A stretch of 64,000 nucleotides of DNA from positions 459,868,141 through 459,932,140 of the forward strand of contig JASDDO010000016.1 of the NCBI GenBank assembly GCA_030015575.1. Direction: 5' to 3'. The stretch's first letter is position 1; each line of letters starts with the position of its first letter. The DNA comes from Agapanthus africanus. Lineage: Eukaryota > Streptophyta > Magnoliopsida > Asparagales > Amaryllidaceae. Of the stretch, positions 1 through 10,057 are shown in pieces. The notes beneath the pieces are model-generated. The model did not search any database. It was given only the letters and a program-made list of their open reading frames with translations, and had not been told where the DNA came from. Made by a program: the position numbers and the translations under genes.

Positions 1-2089
1 GAATTAAATTCTTATATGGCGCCGCACGTGCTTATCATGCGAATGCCGATGTGCAAAGCACATAAATACCTATCATAAGAATTAAATTCTTAAGTGGCGC
101 CTACATGCACAACACGTGAGCGCCAGCACTTAAGTTCATATCAATAGAATTAAATTCTACATCTCCCTTAGAGAAGTTGGGATATTCTTTGTTAAACAGA
201 GCCGTCGGATCAAATACCCAATGGAGATGATAAATTATCAAAATACAGAATTAAATTCTATTGGGAGAAACCATCTTCCAATTTCTAAAATAAGAAAGAT
301 ACTCTCAGTTGGATCAATAATCCAATAATAGAATAAAATTCTATTTTGGAATATATTCTCTCAATTTTTCTAAACAAAAAGATTGCTCTCTGTAAAACAG
401 AGAACTCTTGGATTAAAATTCCAATGGTGATTAAAAATCACCATTTTGACAGAATAAATTCTGTATTGGAAAAATATTTTCCCGGTCTCGTTAAAAAAAC
501 AAAAAAAAATCATCATATTCTGTAAAACAGAATTCCTTAGATCAAAAATCCAACGTTGGGTAAAATTCCCCAAACCAATTAAATCAATTGGAATCTCTCA
601 ATGAGAGATTTTCTCAAAACCAATTAACAATTTGCCTCTACTATATAAAGAACCCAAGACTTTAAGTCTGATAGAGAGGAACCCCCATAAGCTTCTATAA
701 AAAATACAGAAAGCTTTCAAGACAATAGGGAATTTAATTCTCAAAGGAGAAGACTACCCTCTTCAGGAAAAAAAACCTAGGTAAAAAAAAATAAAGAGAT
801 CAAAACATCTCTTTTACCTATTTTAAAGGTTTAACCTTTCTCAAAGAACTTAGTTTTTTCTCTGGATCAGAGATCCACAAGTCAAGTTTCCCACAAGTTG
901 AGAATTCAATTCTCATCGGGAAGATCTTGTTCTTGAGAATAAAAAATTCAGAAAATAACAAGGAAAAAGAATATATCCTATGGGGATTTCATTCCTCGGA
1001 AAGTAGGGTTTAACTCTAAAAGAAACTTAGTTCTTATAAAAGAACTTAGTTCTTAAAAGGAAACTTAATCCCAGATTTTTAAAACAAAAGATCTTGGTGA
1101 TCATTAATGGTCAAAATGTCATTAATAGAGTCTTAATCTCTAAAAAAGAAGAGAGCTTGGCACCTCACGTGCTATCCGCATGGGCACCCCCAAAAGCGCC
1201 CAGCGCCTCTCGTGAAGAACATGCGGGCGCCCCAAAGCAGCGCTCATAATTGAATGCTTCACATGACACACATGTGAGTGTCAGAGCGTCAAATAAGTGC
1301 TTAGAACTTTTGCATAGAAAATGGGGACTGAATAAACAGAGCCCAAATAAGTGCTTAAAACTTTTAAAGAAAGAAAATGCTAAGCAGACTAAAGCCCAAA
1401 TTGGCTAAGTCTCTAAAGTTTCTTGCAACTAAATATAAATGCTCTGTTGTTGGATCTTAACTAAAATTTGATGGTCCTCAAATGTTGCTAAGTTGATTTT
1501 AGTCTCAAATAAGACTAATGTATCCTTAGACTAAAAATAAATTGGGCCCAAATGCTCATATGGTTAAGTTGATCTTAATCTCAAACTAGATTAACGGTCC
1601 TTAAACCAAATAAAAATATTTCTCAACTATAGGAATATACAATCTAAGTTCAAAACTCCGTCAAGCAAATTCTTGACCCAAACCCAAATCTAAAATATAC
1701 GGATTTGGACTGAACAGCGCCCTACGGACGACGACATAAAGCAGTCTCCGTATACAATCTACGGGAAACCAAAACAAACAAAATAACACACGACATGAAG
1801 TGAACTTTCGGAGAAGGAGAAAGTGGTTACCGTAATGCGGTAACGTAATTAACTGCAGGGGCTTGCGCCTACAGGAAAGAGCGTCCCCACAATCAAAACG
1901 CCCTCACAAATGAGGGGGAATCTGATGAAGTCTGCTACAACGGTCACATCAGTCCAAACCATCGATATACGGTGCCATAAATAAACTTGGTATTTTTGGA
2001 GAGGTGGATGGATAAATCCAAATAGCATCTTCCCCCAAATTGAGGCAAGACGATCCATCCCGGTTCGTCTCTGTTTTCGGCTGTAAACA
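1..2089 (+). mobile_element. 5' LTR of element 2 (Tat/Ogre-like, subfamily I), truncated by window edge
   Basis: This stretch is homologous over its whole length to 38006-40230 and more distantly to 46130-48410, so about 190 bases of its 5' end lie outside the window. It ends in CTGTAAACA, followed five bases later by a primer-binding-site-like sequence and then a gag reading frame in the same orientation, which makes it a 5' LTR. A TATA box lies at 642-649. The region between about 140 and 700 is a dense run of short inverted repeats. Small minus-strand open frames near 1849-2290 are accidental. Boundaries are firm at 2089; pairing with the LTR at 37816-40230 rests on orientation and closer similarity than to the third copy. 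Confidence 0.85.
642..649 (+). promoter_or_regulatory. LTR TATA box
   Basis: TATATAAA sits in a context conserved in the two related LTRs (38644-38651 and 46685-46692), after a conserved CAATTTGCCT-like stretch. It is the likely core promoter for element transcription, which places most of the LTR (about 1.4 kb) downstream of the start as R/U5. Confidence 0.6.
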
Positions 2090-2094
2090 GATTC

Positions 2095-2111
2095 TGGCAT
2101 GCCCGGTGGGA
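2095..2111 (+). other. Primer-binding site candidate, element 2
   Basis: TGGCATGCCCGGTGGGA begins five bases after the LTR end. The same position in the 26-kb element (30029-30045, minus) reads TGGCATGCCTGGTAGGA, and in element 3 (49434-49450, minus) TAGCACGCCCTGTGGGA. Conservation directly after three LTRs and a TGG start fit a tRNA primer-binding site. I cannot name the tRNA with confidence. Confidence 0.6.
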
Positions 2112-2241
2112 CCTTTTCCCCTTTCCACTCCACACTTCATGTGTCGTGTTTTGCGAACGAAATCACGGTTTGCTATGGTTGCTCTTTGATTCGAGGTACT
2201 GAAATTTGGTTTCTTGCTCCTGTGCAGAAGAAAAAAAATCG

Positions 2242-3264
2242 ATGGCTTCCAGCTGTACCTCTTGCAACAGCAACTCTCTCTCCACCCCAACTGGAGGAGT
2301 GAACTACGAGCCCAACGCGACCTCTATCTTTTCAATGCCGGTGGGAAAAGTTACGCAAGCCACTACTGGATTGTTGTTTGGGACCATGCTCCCTCCAGTG
2401 AGTTTCGGTGACTCAGCACCGCAAGAAGAACCTCCCAAGAGGTCGGTCTTCGATCGACTGGCAACCACAACGGCCTCTCTCAATGGGCTGTCCAAATCTT
2501 CTGTCTTAGTCTTCAACAGGCCGAGCCGAAGGTCAAACGGGCCTGCAAAGAGGTTCGTGATACCTGAAGGGGCTGCCTCAAAACGGATAGCCCTCCCAAC
2601 TCCTGTAGGTGAAGCCGTAAAAAGCGCTTCCCCCATCAGAAGATCGGTCTTCGAAAGATTGGTCGGCCCTCCCCAAACTCCAATCTGGACGTTAGTCTTC
2701 AATAGGCTGGCACCAACAGCGGCCTCTCACAAAAGCCGGGGGCACGACGAAGCCATTTCCAAAGCCGAGGCGGTCTCATCTGCAAGACACACTCGACGTC
2801 CCCACAGGCACCGAGTGAGAAAAGCTGGGGGCAACTCTCCCTTTAGACTTACCCCACCAACTCCAATGGTGGAAGTTGACGTTGCTGTTCCAACCAAGAA
2901 CAACTTTGATCTGCTCGGGAGGGTACGTAAGAACTCTCCAACGGCGGTGCTAAAGAAATTACCCCCGCCTATAGAAGTCACAGTGCAGGCAAAAACGGAG
3001 CAACCCTATCAGCGGCTCTCCTCCCAAATTCACAGGGTCTGGCGGAAAGTCCAGGACTCTGTGATCAACAAAGATTACTCTCGTCGACCGAAGAAATCGA
3101 AGGCTCGGCAAGAAAAAGGACATCCCTCTGTCATACAGCGAGGGACTCTTTCTCGATTGCGTAGCTTCTTGGATCCGCTTCGCTGTTCTAGAACATCATT
3201 CTCCACCATGTTTTTGCCTATGCGTGGGACTTTTCCATCGCCACGAAAGCGCACAGCGGGTTGA
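2242..3264 (+). pseudogene. Tat-type gag polyprotein, N-terminal part (element 2)
   Basis: The start at 2242 (MASSCTSC) is chosen because the 26-kb element's gag begins with the same motif (MASTCSKC), at a similar distance from its LTR. The protein has a Cys-rich N terminus, then repeated SVFxRL-like motifs (KRSVFDRL, LVFNRP, RRSVFERL, LVFNRL), a basic RRPHRHRVRK stretch and a TPPTPMVEV segment. All are shared with the gag frames at 29900 (minus) and 49368 (minus). Similarity stops near 3140, after the KKSKARQE motif. The last ~40 residues have no counterpart and the frame ends at 3264. The capsid-like domain and everything downstream are missing, so this is a truncated copy. Confidence 0.75.
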
Positions 3265-3512
3265 GGGTGAGAGAGACTTAGATATTTTAAGGAATTTTAT
3301 TCCCTAATGCTCTCGAATATTTGAGCGTTTTAATGCCCCTGAAGCATATTTGAATCTGTCATGCATTTTAACAGAACTCGTTTTTAAGAGGATGTTAGGA
3401 GTTGTTTAAATTCCATTGTTTATTTGATGAGAATCCTTTTAGATTCTCATAATAAGCGCTTTCTTGATCATTTTGATCACTAAACTCTTACTGAATTTTC
3501 TTTTTAGATATT
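3140..3512. other. Rearrangement junction, then leader of ORF X
   Basis: Up to about 3140 the sequence follows the plus-strand gag order. From about 3265 it resembles the DNA upstream of the antisense genes in the other elements: TTTTAAGGAATTTTA then TCCCT also occurs near 9723, and 3350-3450 matches the complement of about 37100-37220. The element-2 5' end is therefore joined to an inverted piece of a 3' region. A pyrimidine-rich tract ending TTTTTAG at 3507 just before the ATG looks like a splice acceptor; the 36.98-kb copy has the same arrangement. The exact breakpoint cannot be set by eye. Confidence 0.5.
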
Positions 3513-4001
3513 ATGGCTTCTTGTCTTTACGATCTCGAAGAGATTATCTCTTATGAGGACTTTCGGATCCAGGGCCATTGCCAGGGCCAAGAATTTACCA
3601 ACGCTCAATGTGCTGAGGTGATGCGTCGTTTTGACGACTACAACGGCCGGTTACTCCCCCGCCGTTCGGCTTATTTGAACATTATCGTTGGGTCAATCTG
3701 GGTAGCAATTCCTGGGCTTGATGAGTCTATGCCTCTCGAGGCGCTTGATGATGCCGAAGATAAGGTGCATTCAGTATATCTGATGAGTCTGATTTCAAAG
3801 AAGCGAAGGGATGACCTTGTCGATATTCTGCATCGCGTCTTCCAACAGAAAGCGATAATATCCGTATACCAGAAGACGGATGACATTAGTGGGGAGCTTG
3901 ACGCTTGTATTCGTGAGAGGATGCATAAGAAAATGGTCAGAAAGCTAGAAGAACTTTACTCGGACTTGCTTTTAAATCCTAAATCCATGTCCGGAATTTA
4001 G
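3513..4001 (+). CDS. ORF X, unknown 162-residue protein carried by Tat-like elements
   Basis: An intact 162-codon frame starts MASCLYDLEEII. A second copy of its start (MASHLYDLEEII, same IQGxCQGQEFT motif) is encoded on the minus strand at 36981-36883, beside a 3' LTR. The protein is charged and looks mostly helical, with a central hydrophobic stretch around residues 50-68 and a Lys/Arg-rich C-terminal third. I see no signal peptide and no catalytic motif, and I do not recognise the family. The upstream splice-acceptor-like tract and the position in the second copy suggest an extra antisense gene of the retrotransposon rather than gag or pol. Its function is unknown. Confidence 0.6.
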   Translation: MASCLYDLEEIISYEDFRIQGHCQGQEFTNAQCAEVMRRFDDYNGRLLPRRSAYLNIIVGSIWVAIPGLDESMPLEALDDAEDKVHSVYLMSLISKKRRDDLVDILHRVFQQKAIISVYQKTDDISGELDACIRERMHKKMVRKLEELYSDLLLNPKSMSGI

Positions 4002-4404
4002 TGTTTTACCATTGTAAACATTCTTATTTTTTACCATGTATAAATTTCTGAAGTATGAATGACAAAACTTCCCCTTCTTTTATACCATTGTTCATATGTG
4101 CCTCACGTGTCATGTGTGTGGGGTGTTACCGAGGGAATCGTTTCATCTTCATTATATATTTGCCGATGTATCTTGTCCCTGTGCATGAGCTTTGTACTTT
4201 ACGCTTAGTAATTTTTGCTAAGCGCAAACACCGTTGTTGTGTTATGCGCTGAACCCTCTTATACATACATAAATCAGCATGCTTTGATTGCAGTTTTGAA
4301 GGAACGCTTTATCGGGTGTGAATCAGATTCTCTCCTCACTGCCTCGCATAGCACACGGTTGGTCCCCACGGGTTGCGCCTTTCTGTCTTGACTTGATATA
4401 AAGT
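4002..4404. other. Downstream region of ORF X, no gene
   Basis: AT-rich non-coding DNA follows the ORF X stop. The short open frame at 4055-4252 has no recognisable motif and no homologue in the window. The motif TTATCGGGTGTGAA near 4312-4325 recurs near 4646-4659 at the boundary with the chromovirus fragment. Confidence 0.5.
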
Positions 4405-4645
4405 AGTTTATATACTCATTTCGGAGTTTGTAGTTTATTCACTCATCCCGAAGTCTCTAGTTTATGAACTCATTTCGGAGCTTGTAGTTTATTCACTTAT
4501 CCCGGAGCCTCTAGTTTGTGAACTCATTTTGGAGCTTGTAGTTTATTCACTTATCCCGGAGCCTCTAGTTTATGAACTCATTTCGGTGCTTGTAGTTTAT
4601 TCACTCATCCCTGAGTCTCTAGTTTACGAACTCATTTCGGAGCTT
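4405..4645. repeat. 54-bp tandem repeat array
   Basis: The phrase ACTCATTT recurs at 4414, 4468, 4522, 4576 and 4630, a 54-bp period over about 4.4 copies. Each unit alternates 'actcatttcggagcttgtag' and 'tttattcac..atcccggag' half-units. It lies downstream of ORF X, matching the position of the repeat-rich zone downstream of the PMD gene in the 26-kb element. The open frame at 4529-4738 merely reads through the repeats. Confidence 0.85.
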
Positions 4646-4651
4646 ATCGGG

Positions 4652-5680
4652 TGTGAAAATCTGACACGACTTTCCGTACAAGTAGTGTCTCCAATCTTCA
4701 GCGCAAGACCACCGTGGCCATCTCAAGATCATGAGTAGGATAATTTTGCTCGTACTTCCTCCAATTGTCGGGAAGCATAAGCGATAAGTCTATCATACTG
4801 CATCAAAGCACAATCGAGCCCCACTCGCGAAACATCACAGTAAATGACAAAGTCACCCGATCCAGAAAGCAAAGATAGAACTGGTGCAGTCGTCAACCGA
4901 GTCTTCAACTGCTGAAAACTCAGCATCACATGCCTCAGTCTAAGGAAAAGGAACTCCCTTCCTGGTCAGTTCAGTCAACGGTGCAGCGATACATAAGAAA
5001 TCCTGCACGAAACGGCGGTAAAAACCGGCTAAGCCCAAAAAGTTGCGGACCTCTATCACTGATACAGGTCTGGACCAAAGCTGTACGGCCTCGATCTTCC
5101 TCGGATCCATACGAATACTGTCTCCCGTAACCACAAGACCTAGGAAGTCAACACTATCAAGCCTGAAGGAACACTTCGAGAATTTAGCAAACAGCCGGTA
5201 CTCTCTCAACGTCTGCAAAGAAATCCTCAAGTGTTGCTTATGTTCCTCACCACTCTTGGAATAGACCAGAATGTCATCGATAACACAACAATAAACTGGT
5301 CGAGGAACGGCCTGAAAAAAAATCTGGTTCATCACATCCATGAATGTTTCTAGGGCATTGGTGAGTCCAACGACACTACCAAAAACTCATAAAGCCCGTA
5401 GCACGCACAAAAGCAGTCTTCAGAATGTCATCACTCCGAACTCGCAACTAATGATGATCTGATCCCAAATCAAACTTAGAAAAATGTCTCGCACCCTGGA
5501 GCTGATCAAAGAAATCGTCAATGCGAGGTAAAGGATGCCTAATCCGCATCGTAACTCGGTTCAATTGACGATCAATCAATACACAACTTCAAACTGCCGT
5601 CCTTCTTCTTGATGAACAGAATAGGAGCTCCCCAAAGCGAAACACCTGGACGTACAAGTCCCCCAACAAGCAACTCTGCA
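4652..5680 (-). pseudogene. Chromovirus-type RT and RNase H remnant
   Basis: Read leftwards, the 5341-4940 frame has the RT palm motif as [15 protein letters not shown], then FLGLVVTGDSIRMDP and RNFLGLAGFYRRFVQDF, ending in LTRKGVPFP. The 4929-4729 frame has an RNase H segment (FVIYCDVSRVGLDCALMQ, AYASRQL). The upstream RT fingers, at 5680-5400, survive only across several frames. Stops and frameshifts make it non-functional. It is the 3' part of the chromovirus whose gag is at 32703-33218; the two halves are separated by the 26-kb insertion. It breaks off near 4652, so the rest of RNase H, integrase and the 3' LTR are absent. Confidence 0.85.
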
Positions 5681-6477
5681 GCTAATCCTTAAGCTCCCTA
5701 AGCTCCCCCGGCTCATCTGGAACAACGTTGGAAAACTCTCGCACAATAGGAACCAGGTCCAACGAATCCACTGTGGCTCCGGTATCACAAATGAAAGCCA
5801 AGAATCCTTGACATCTTCTCCTCAAAAGCCGACTAGCGAAAAAGACTGAAATCAAGCTGTGAGGGGCGGCACCACGGTCCCCCTGCACAACAAGAACTGA
5901 CTCGCCGGTAAAACAAAACCTGACTGTTTTCTCGCGGCAGTCCACAGACGCATAGCACGTACCTAACCAGTCCGTGCCCAGGAGAACGTCAAAGTCCAAC
6001 CTATCTAGAAGGATCAAATCGACGGACGAATCTCTATCTCCTATCCGATTGGCACATGACTAAAACACATGGCAACAAAAGAATTACTGACAGGAGTAAA
6101 CACAACAATGGCTGATCTAGCAAACACAACTCTCGGCCCAATCTCGGCACGAAGTGTGTAGAACAAACGAGTGCATAGATCCCAAATTAACAAACATGCA
6201 TCAAAAGAACATATAAATAAGAATACCTGAAAACTCTGCATTGGACGCCTGCGCGTCCCGATGAGTAGAAGCAAACGCTCGTGTCTGCCCTCTACCGGCA
6301 ACTGGCTGTCCTCTCTGAACAAACCCTCCGTGACCATGACCTCTCTGAACATAAGTCTGACGCGGATCAACAACAGGTGCAAAAGACGACTCTCCCTGAG
6401 GTGAAGGTGATAAGGTATCATATGGTACTGCTGCCTTCCTCTGGCGTACTAAGGTACAATTTCTGACGAGATGATGG
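5681..6477 (-). pseudogene. Chromovirus gag C-terminus and protease remnant
   Basis: The frame ending at 5682 contains FDVLLGTDWLG, the conserved end of the chromovirus aspartic protease domain, followed by CREKTVRF and the linker REFSNVVPDEPGEL leading into RT. Further upstream (6040-6477) a decayed frame has QRGHGHGG-like and HRDAQASNAEF segments typical of gag/protease linkers. The zinc-knuckle is not recognisable. The right end at 6477 is the target site of the 26-kb element, and gag continues at 32703. Confidence 0.75.
6473..6477. repeat. Target-site duplication of the 26-kb element, left copy (GATGG)
   Basis: GATGG precedes the LTR terminus TGTTCCC at 6478. The same five bases follow the other LTR end at 32697 (32698-32702). 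Perfect 5-bp duplication and interruption of one chromovirus gag on both sides show that 6478-32697 inserted as one unit. Confidence 0.93.
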
Positions 6478-7302
6478 TGTTCCCTTCCGAATGGCGGCCG
6501 GGACGTTAGGACGTCTTGCCTGAGATTCGGGGCAGATGCTATTTGGTTTTATCCATCTAGCTATCCGAAGATGCCAAGTTGATTTATGGCACCATGTATC
6601 GGAGGTTTAGACGGATGCGGCCGATATAGAAGACTTCGTCAGATTCCCCCTCGCTTGAGGGGTTTTTGATTGTGGGGATGCTCTTCCCTGCAGGCGTAAG
6701 CCCCTGCAGTTAATTACGCTACTACATCGCGATAACAACTTTCTCCTTCTCCAGAATTTCACTTCATGTCGTGTGTGTTTGTTTTGTTTGTGGTTGCCCG
6801 TGGATTGTATACGGAGACTAAGTGATGCCGTCGTCCGTAGGACGTGGATTAGTCCAAATCCGTATTTACTTAGATTTGGGTTTGGTGTTTTAGTTTAAGG
6901 ATATGTTAGCCGTGTTGAGGCTAAGATCAACTTAAACATTCGTTAAGGATACGTTAGTCCTGTTTGAGACTAAGATTAACTTAACGTGGTGATCCATTTA
7001 ATATATGGCCATCGGGACTCGTCACCTCTCTGACGTCATTGAAGGATTACAACGACAGGTGTCAGAGGAGTTCGGAGATGTACCCTTAAACCAAAGTTGA
7101 TTTGGAGTTTTATAGTCTATTTGAATGTTTAAGGATACGTTAGCCAGGTTTACGGCTAAGATCAACTTAAACAGGATCGTTTAGATCCGACAAAAGAGTA
7201 TTTGGGGGCTCTATTGTTCCAGTTTAGGGACGTAGTGGTCCATAGGTAGTTTAGGGACATTGCGGTCCATCGGTAGTTTAAGGACATTGCGGTCCATCGG
7301 TA

Positions 7303-7510
7303 GTTTAAGGACGCTTAAGCCCGTGGATTTAAGGACCCCACAGTCCGTATTTTAGTTTAAGGACGCTTAAGTCCGTGGATTTAAGGACCCCACAGTCCGT
7401 ATTTTAGTTTAAGGACGCTTAAGTCCGTGGGTTTAAGGACCCCACAGTCCGTATTTTAGTTTAAGGACGCTTAAGTCCGTGGGTTTAATGACCCCACAGT
7501 CCGTATTGAT
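7303..7510. repeat. 52-bp tandem repeats in LTR U5 (3' LTR copy)
   Basis: About four units of 52 bp each contain two inverted repeats, GGACGCTTAAGTCC and GGACCCCACAGTCC. Preceding shorter units (7208-7300) carry GGACATTGCGGTCC-type versions. The matching array in the 5' LTR is at 30878-31080. Confidence 0.88.
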
Positions 7511-8784
7511 GTGTGGTTGTCGATACCGTCACCTCTCTGACGTCGTTGAAGGATTGCAACGATAAGAGTCAAAGGAGTTCGGAGATGTACCCTCGAACCG
7601 GATGTAAATTGATTTAAGAGAGCAGCTGTGCTCAGTCAATTTAATTTGAGGACTTACGGCCATATTTGGGCTAAGTCCAGTTGAAAAATGTTCAACACTT
7701 TTATTTGTTTTTGGTCTATTAGGCCTGTGCTAGGGCTTGGCCGCTTTTTAATAATGCATAGCATTAATCTTGATCTATGTTGGACCTTTATTTGGGCTCT
7801 GCCCCTTTTAAAATAATGCATTGCATTATTTATTTTTTTGTTTGGGCTCTGCCTATTTATAAATGATGCAGAGCATCAATTTTGTTTGGGCTCTGCCCTT
7901 TTTATTGCATTGCAATTTAATTTGGCCTGCTAGGCCTTTCTGATTTAGGCCTGGACCTTTAGTAAAAGAAATGCATTGTATTTGTCAGGCGCTTTGCGCT
8001 AATCACTGAGCGCAAGCGCTTATGGTGATGACACGTGTCACGCTCTGGTGAGCGCAAACGCAGTTAGCGCAGTGCGCTGCGCTGCCGCGCTGCTGACACG
8101 TGGCGCGCTCTGGTGAATTGCGCTAATTTCAGAGAGCAAGGCTCTATCAAAAGCGCATAGCGCAAGTGGTTCAGATGCTGATACGTGGCGCGCTCTGGTG
8201 GCTTGCGCCAACCCAGGAGCGCAGCAGTGCAATTTTTTGCAAGTGCAAGGCACTATTTTAATAATCTTCAGAATCTTTAAGATTCCAGAACCAATGGTTC
8301 ACAAGTGCAAAGCACTATTTGTTTTCTTGATCTAATTTAGATCAAAGAAAATAAGTTTCTCTTATTTTTTAAAGAACCAATGGTTCATAAGAAAGTGCAA
8401 AGCACTTATTATTATTTATTTTTCTTTTTATTGAAGATCATTGATCTTGTTCTCAGATCAATGATCTGTTCATGAGAGAATTTTCTCTTTTTTCTAAAGG
8501 TTTTTACCTTTTTCTTCTTGAAATTTCTTCAAAGTTCTCTCTGTTTGAAGTTCTTGATCTCTCACAATGTTGATGATTTTGATATGGGGTCCAGGGGCCT
8601 TTATATAGTGCCCATAAATTTGTTAAATTTGTTAAAGAGATCTTTCTCTGAGTGATTTGGGGAATTTTCCCTACCGTTGGATCTTTGATCCATGGGCTCC
8701 TGTTTTACAGAAGAAAATTTTCTTGTTTTAACAAGAACAGAAAGATTTCTTTAAAATTTTAATTCTATTTAGCGCAAATGCCCC

Positions 8785-8935
8785 AGCGCGTGACACGTGT
8801 CGCGCAGCGCACGGCGCAGCGCAACTGCGCCTGCGCAACTGCGCTGACACGTGTCGCGCAGCGCACGGCGCAGCGCAACTGCGCCAGGGCATCTGCGCTG
8901 ACACGTGTCGCGCAGCGCAGCGCTTGCGCAATTGA
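8785..8935. promoter_or_regulatory. G-box palindrome repeats in U3 (3' LTR copy)
   Basis: GACACGTGTC occurs at 8792-8801, 8846-8855 and 8900-8909, each followed by GCGCAGCGCA, with a 54-bp spacing. CACGTG is the plant G-box core bound by bZIP and bHLH factors. The repeats lie upstream of the LTR TATA box in transcription direction (minus). The 5' LTR has four copies. A function as an enhancer is inferred. Confidence 0.6.
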
Positions 8936-9123
8936 AGCGTTGCCTCATTTAATTTTGTTTTAAATAGAGCTTTGCTTTGATTGGGCGCGCTGCCTTGGGC
9001 GCTGCGTTGGTATATCAGCTTTAGACACGTGGCGCGTTGCGCGCAGCGCAAACAATCTGAAGCGTTGTTTCGAATTTTGAATTTTGAAATTCAAACAGAG
9101 TTTTGCTCTGATTGGAGGAAACA

Positions 9124-9139
9124 AATGCCCCCCACCATT
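9124..9139 (-). other. Polypurine tract candidate, 26-kb element
   Basis: On the minus strand AATGGTGGGGGGCATT abuts the start of the 3' LTR. The same position in element 2 (37800-37815, plus) reads AACGGTAGGGGGTATT. A G-rich tract directly upstream of the 3' LTR is the expected plus-strand primer. Confidence 0.7.
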
Positions 9140-9225
9140 GCGCTCACGTGGCGCGCATGTGAGTGCAGCGGTGGCAAGATCCTGACAGTTGGATCAACGG
9201 GTGAGCTGAAGGGGCACAAGCGCCT

Positions 9226-9233
9226 TATAAATA
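9226..9233 (+). promoter_or_regulatory. Antisense TATA box for the PMD gene
   Basis: TATAAATA lies about 100 bp inside the 3' LTR, on the strand opposite to gag-pol and upstream of the PMD gene. An equivalent TATAAATA (minus) occurs at 37705-37712, beside the 3' LTR of element 2 and upstream of its ORF X. The shared position in two LTR subfamilies supports a real antisense promoter. Confidence 0.55.
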
Positions 9234-9239
9234 GGACCC

Positions 9240-10057
9240 CTGGCCCTTAGAAAATTTTCACCATTTTCTAGATTTTGATTTACAGAGCTTTGCTCTTGTT
9301 TTAAGAACTTCTGAGCTTTGCTCTTGCTTCCAGAACTTTAGAGCTTTGCTCTCATTTTCCAAGTTAGAAAACTTTAGGTAAAATTAATTTAAAATTAAGT
9401 TAAATTAATTTAAATCAATTTTAACCAACAGAGCTTTGCTCTCATAGATCTTTTGATCTAAAGAAATTCCCTTTGGGATTTCACCAACAGAGCTTTGCTC
9501 TCAAGAATCCATAGATCTGAAGAGATCTTGTTCATGGGTTCTAACCCTTGAACAGAGCTTTGCTCATGGATCAAAATGTAGATCTTTTTTGATCTAAAAA
9601 TGAAGAATTTCTAAGAGTCTTCATGGATCTTTTAGGATCCCCAAAAAATTTAATCTTTTAGGAGTTTAAAGAAAAACTTTTCTTTTTAGATTTTCTCATC
9701 ATTATCACAGAGCTAGGCACTTTTAAGGAATTTTACTCCCTTGAGACCAGAGTTGGACAAGTGTCACTCTGTGACAGAGGTTTGCTCTAAAAGAGGAGAT
9801 TTTCTTCTTGTCTCTAAGGATTTTTATTATTAATGAAAATGTTCTCTTGGGTATCTTTTCATTAGTTGATAGTCTCATCCAATAATGGGGCTGTCTTATT
9901 AAATGATGCACTGTCATCCGGATTTTGTGGGTCCCTATTTGGTCTCCTACCCACTGCACTGCAGTGTGGTGTAATTAATTTTAATTAATTAAAAATTTTA
10001 AACGCCAAGCGTTGGAGTTGCAACACTAACGGCTACTTTTGTTCCCTTGCAGCGACT
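9240..10057 (+). other. Leader of the antisense PMD gene, hairpin-rich, no ORF
   Basis: The stretch repeats the hairpin AGAGC-TTT-GCTCT at least seven times (9280-9560) and other short palindromes such as AGATC/GATCT. It ends in a pyrimidine tract and TTGCAG at 10045-10050, a good splice acceptor seven bases before the ATG, so a 5' leader intron is likely. The donor is not certain; AGGTAAAATT near 9374 is a candidate. Confidence 0.5.

Larger units (their letters stand above)
6478..9123 (-). mobile_element. 3' LTR of the 26-kb Tat/Ogre-like element (subfamily II)
   Basis: On the minus strand it begins TGTTTCCTCC at 9123 and ends GGGAACA at 6478, 2646 bp. It is highly similar to 30051-32697. 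Differences include substitutions, three rather than four G-box repeats, and an extra ATGCAGAGCAT-type segment near 7860-7915. A TATA box (minus) lies near 8601-8608. The body is rich in short hairpins (for example 8288-8300 and 8678-8692), and the U5 part has a 52-bp tandem array. Open frames in it are not genes. Confidence 0.93.

Noticed and set aside
140-700. microRNA precursors in the hairpin chain
   Set aside because: Stems are only 6-8 bp with tiny loops, far shorter than plant miRNA precursors.
1849-2290. Three overlapping minus-strand frames at the LTR end
   Set aside because: They occupy the LTR/PBS region antisense to the gag leader. Related frames in the other LTRs are not conserved in frame.
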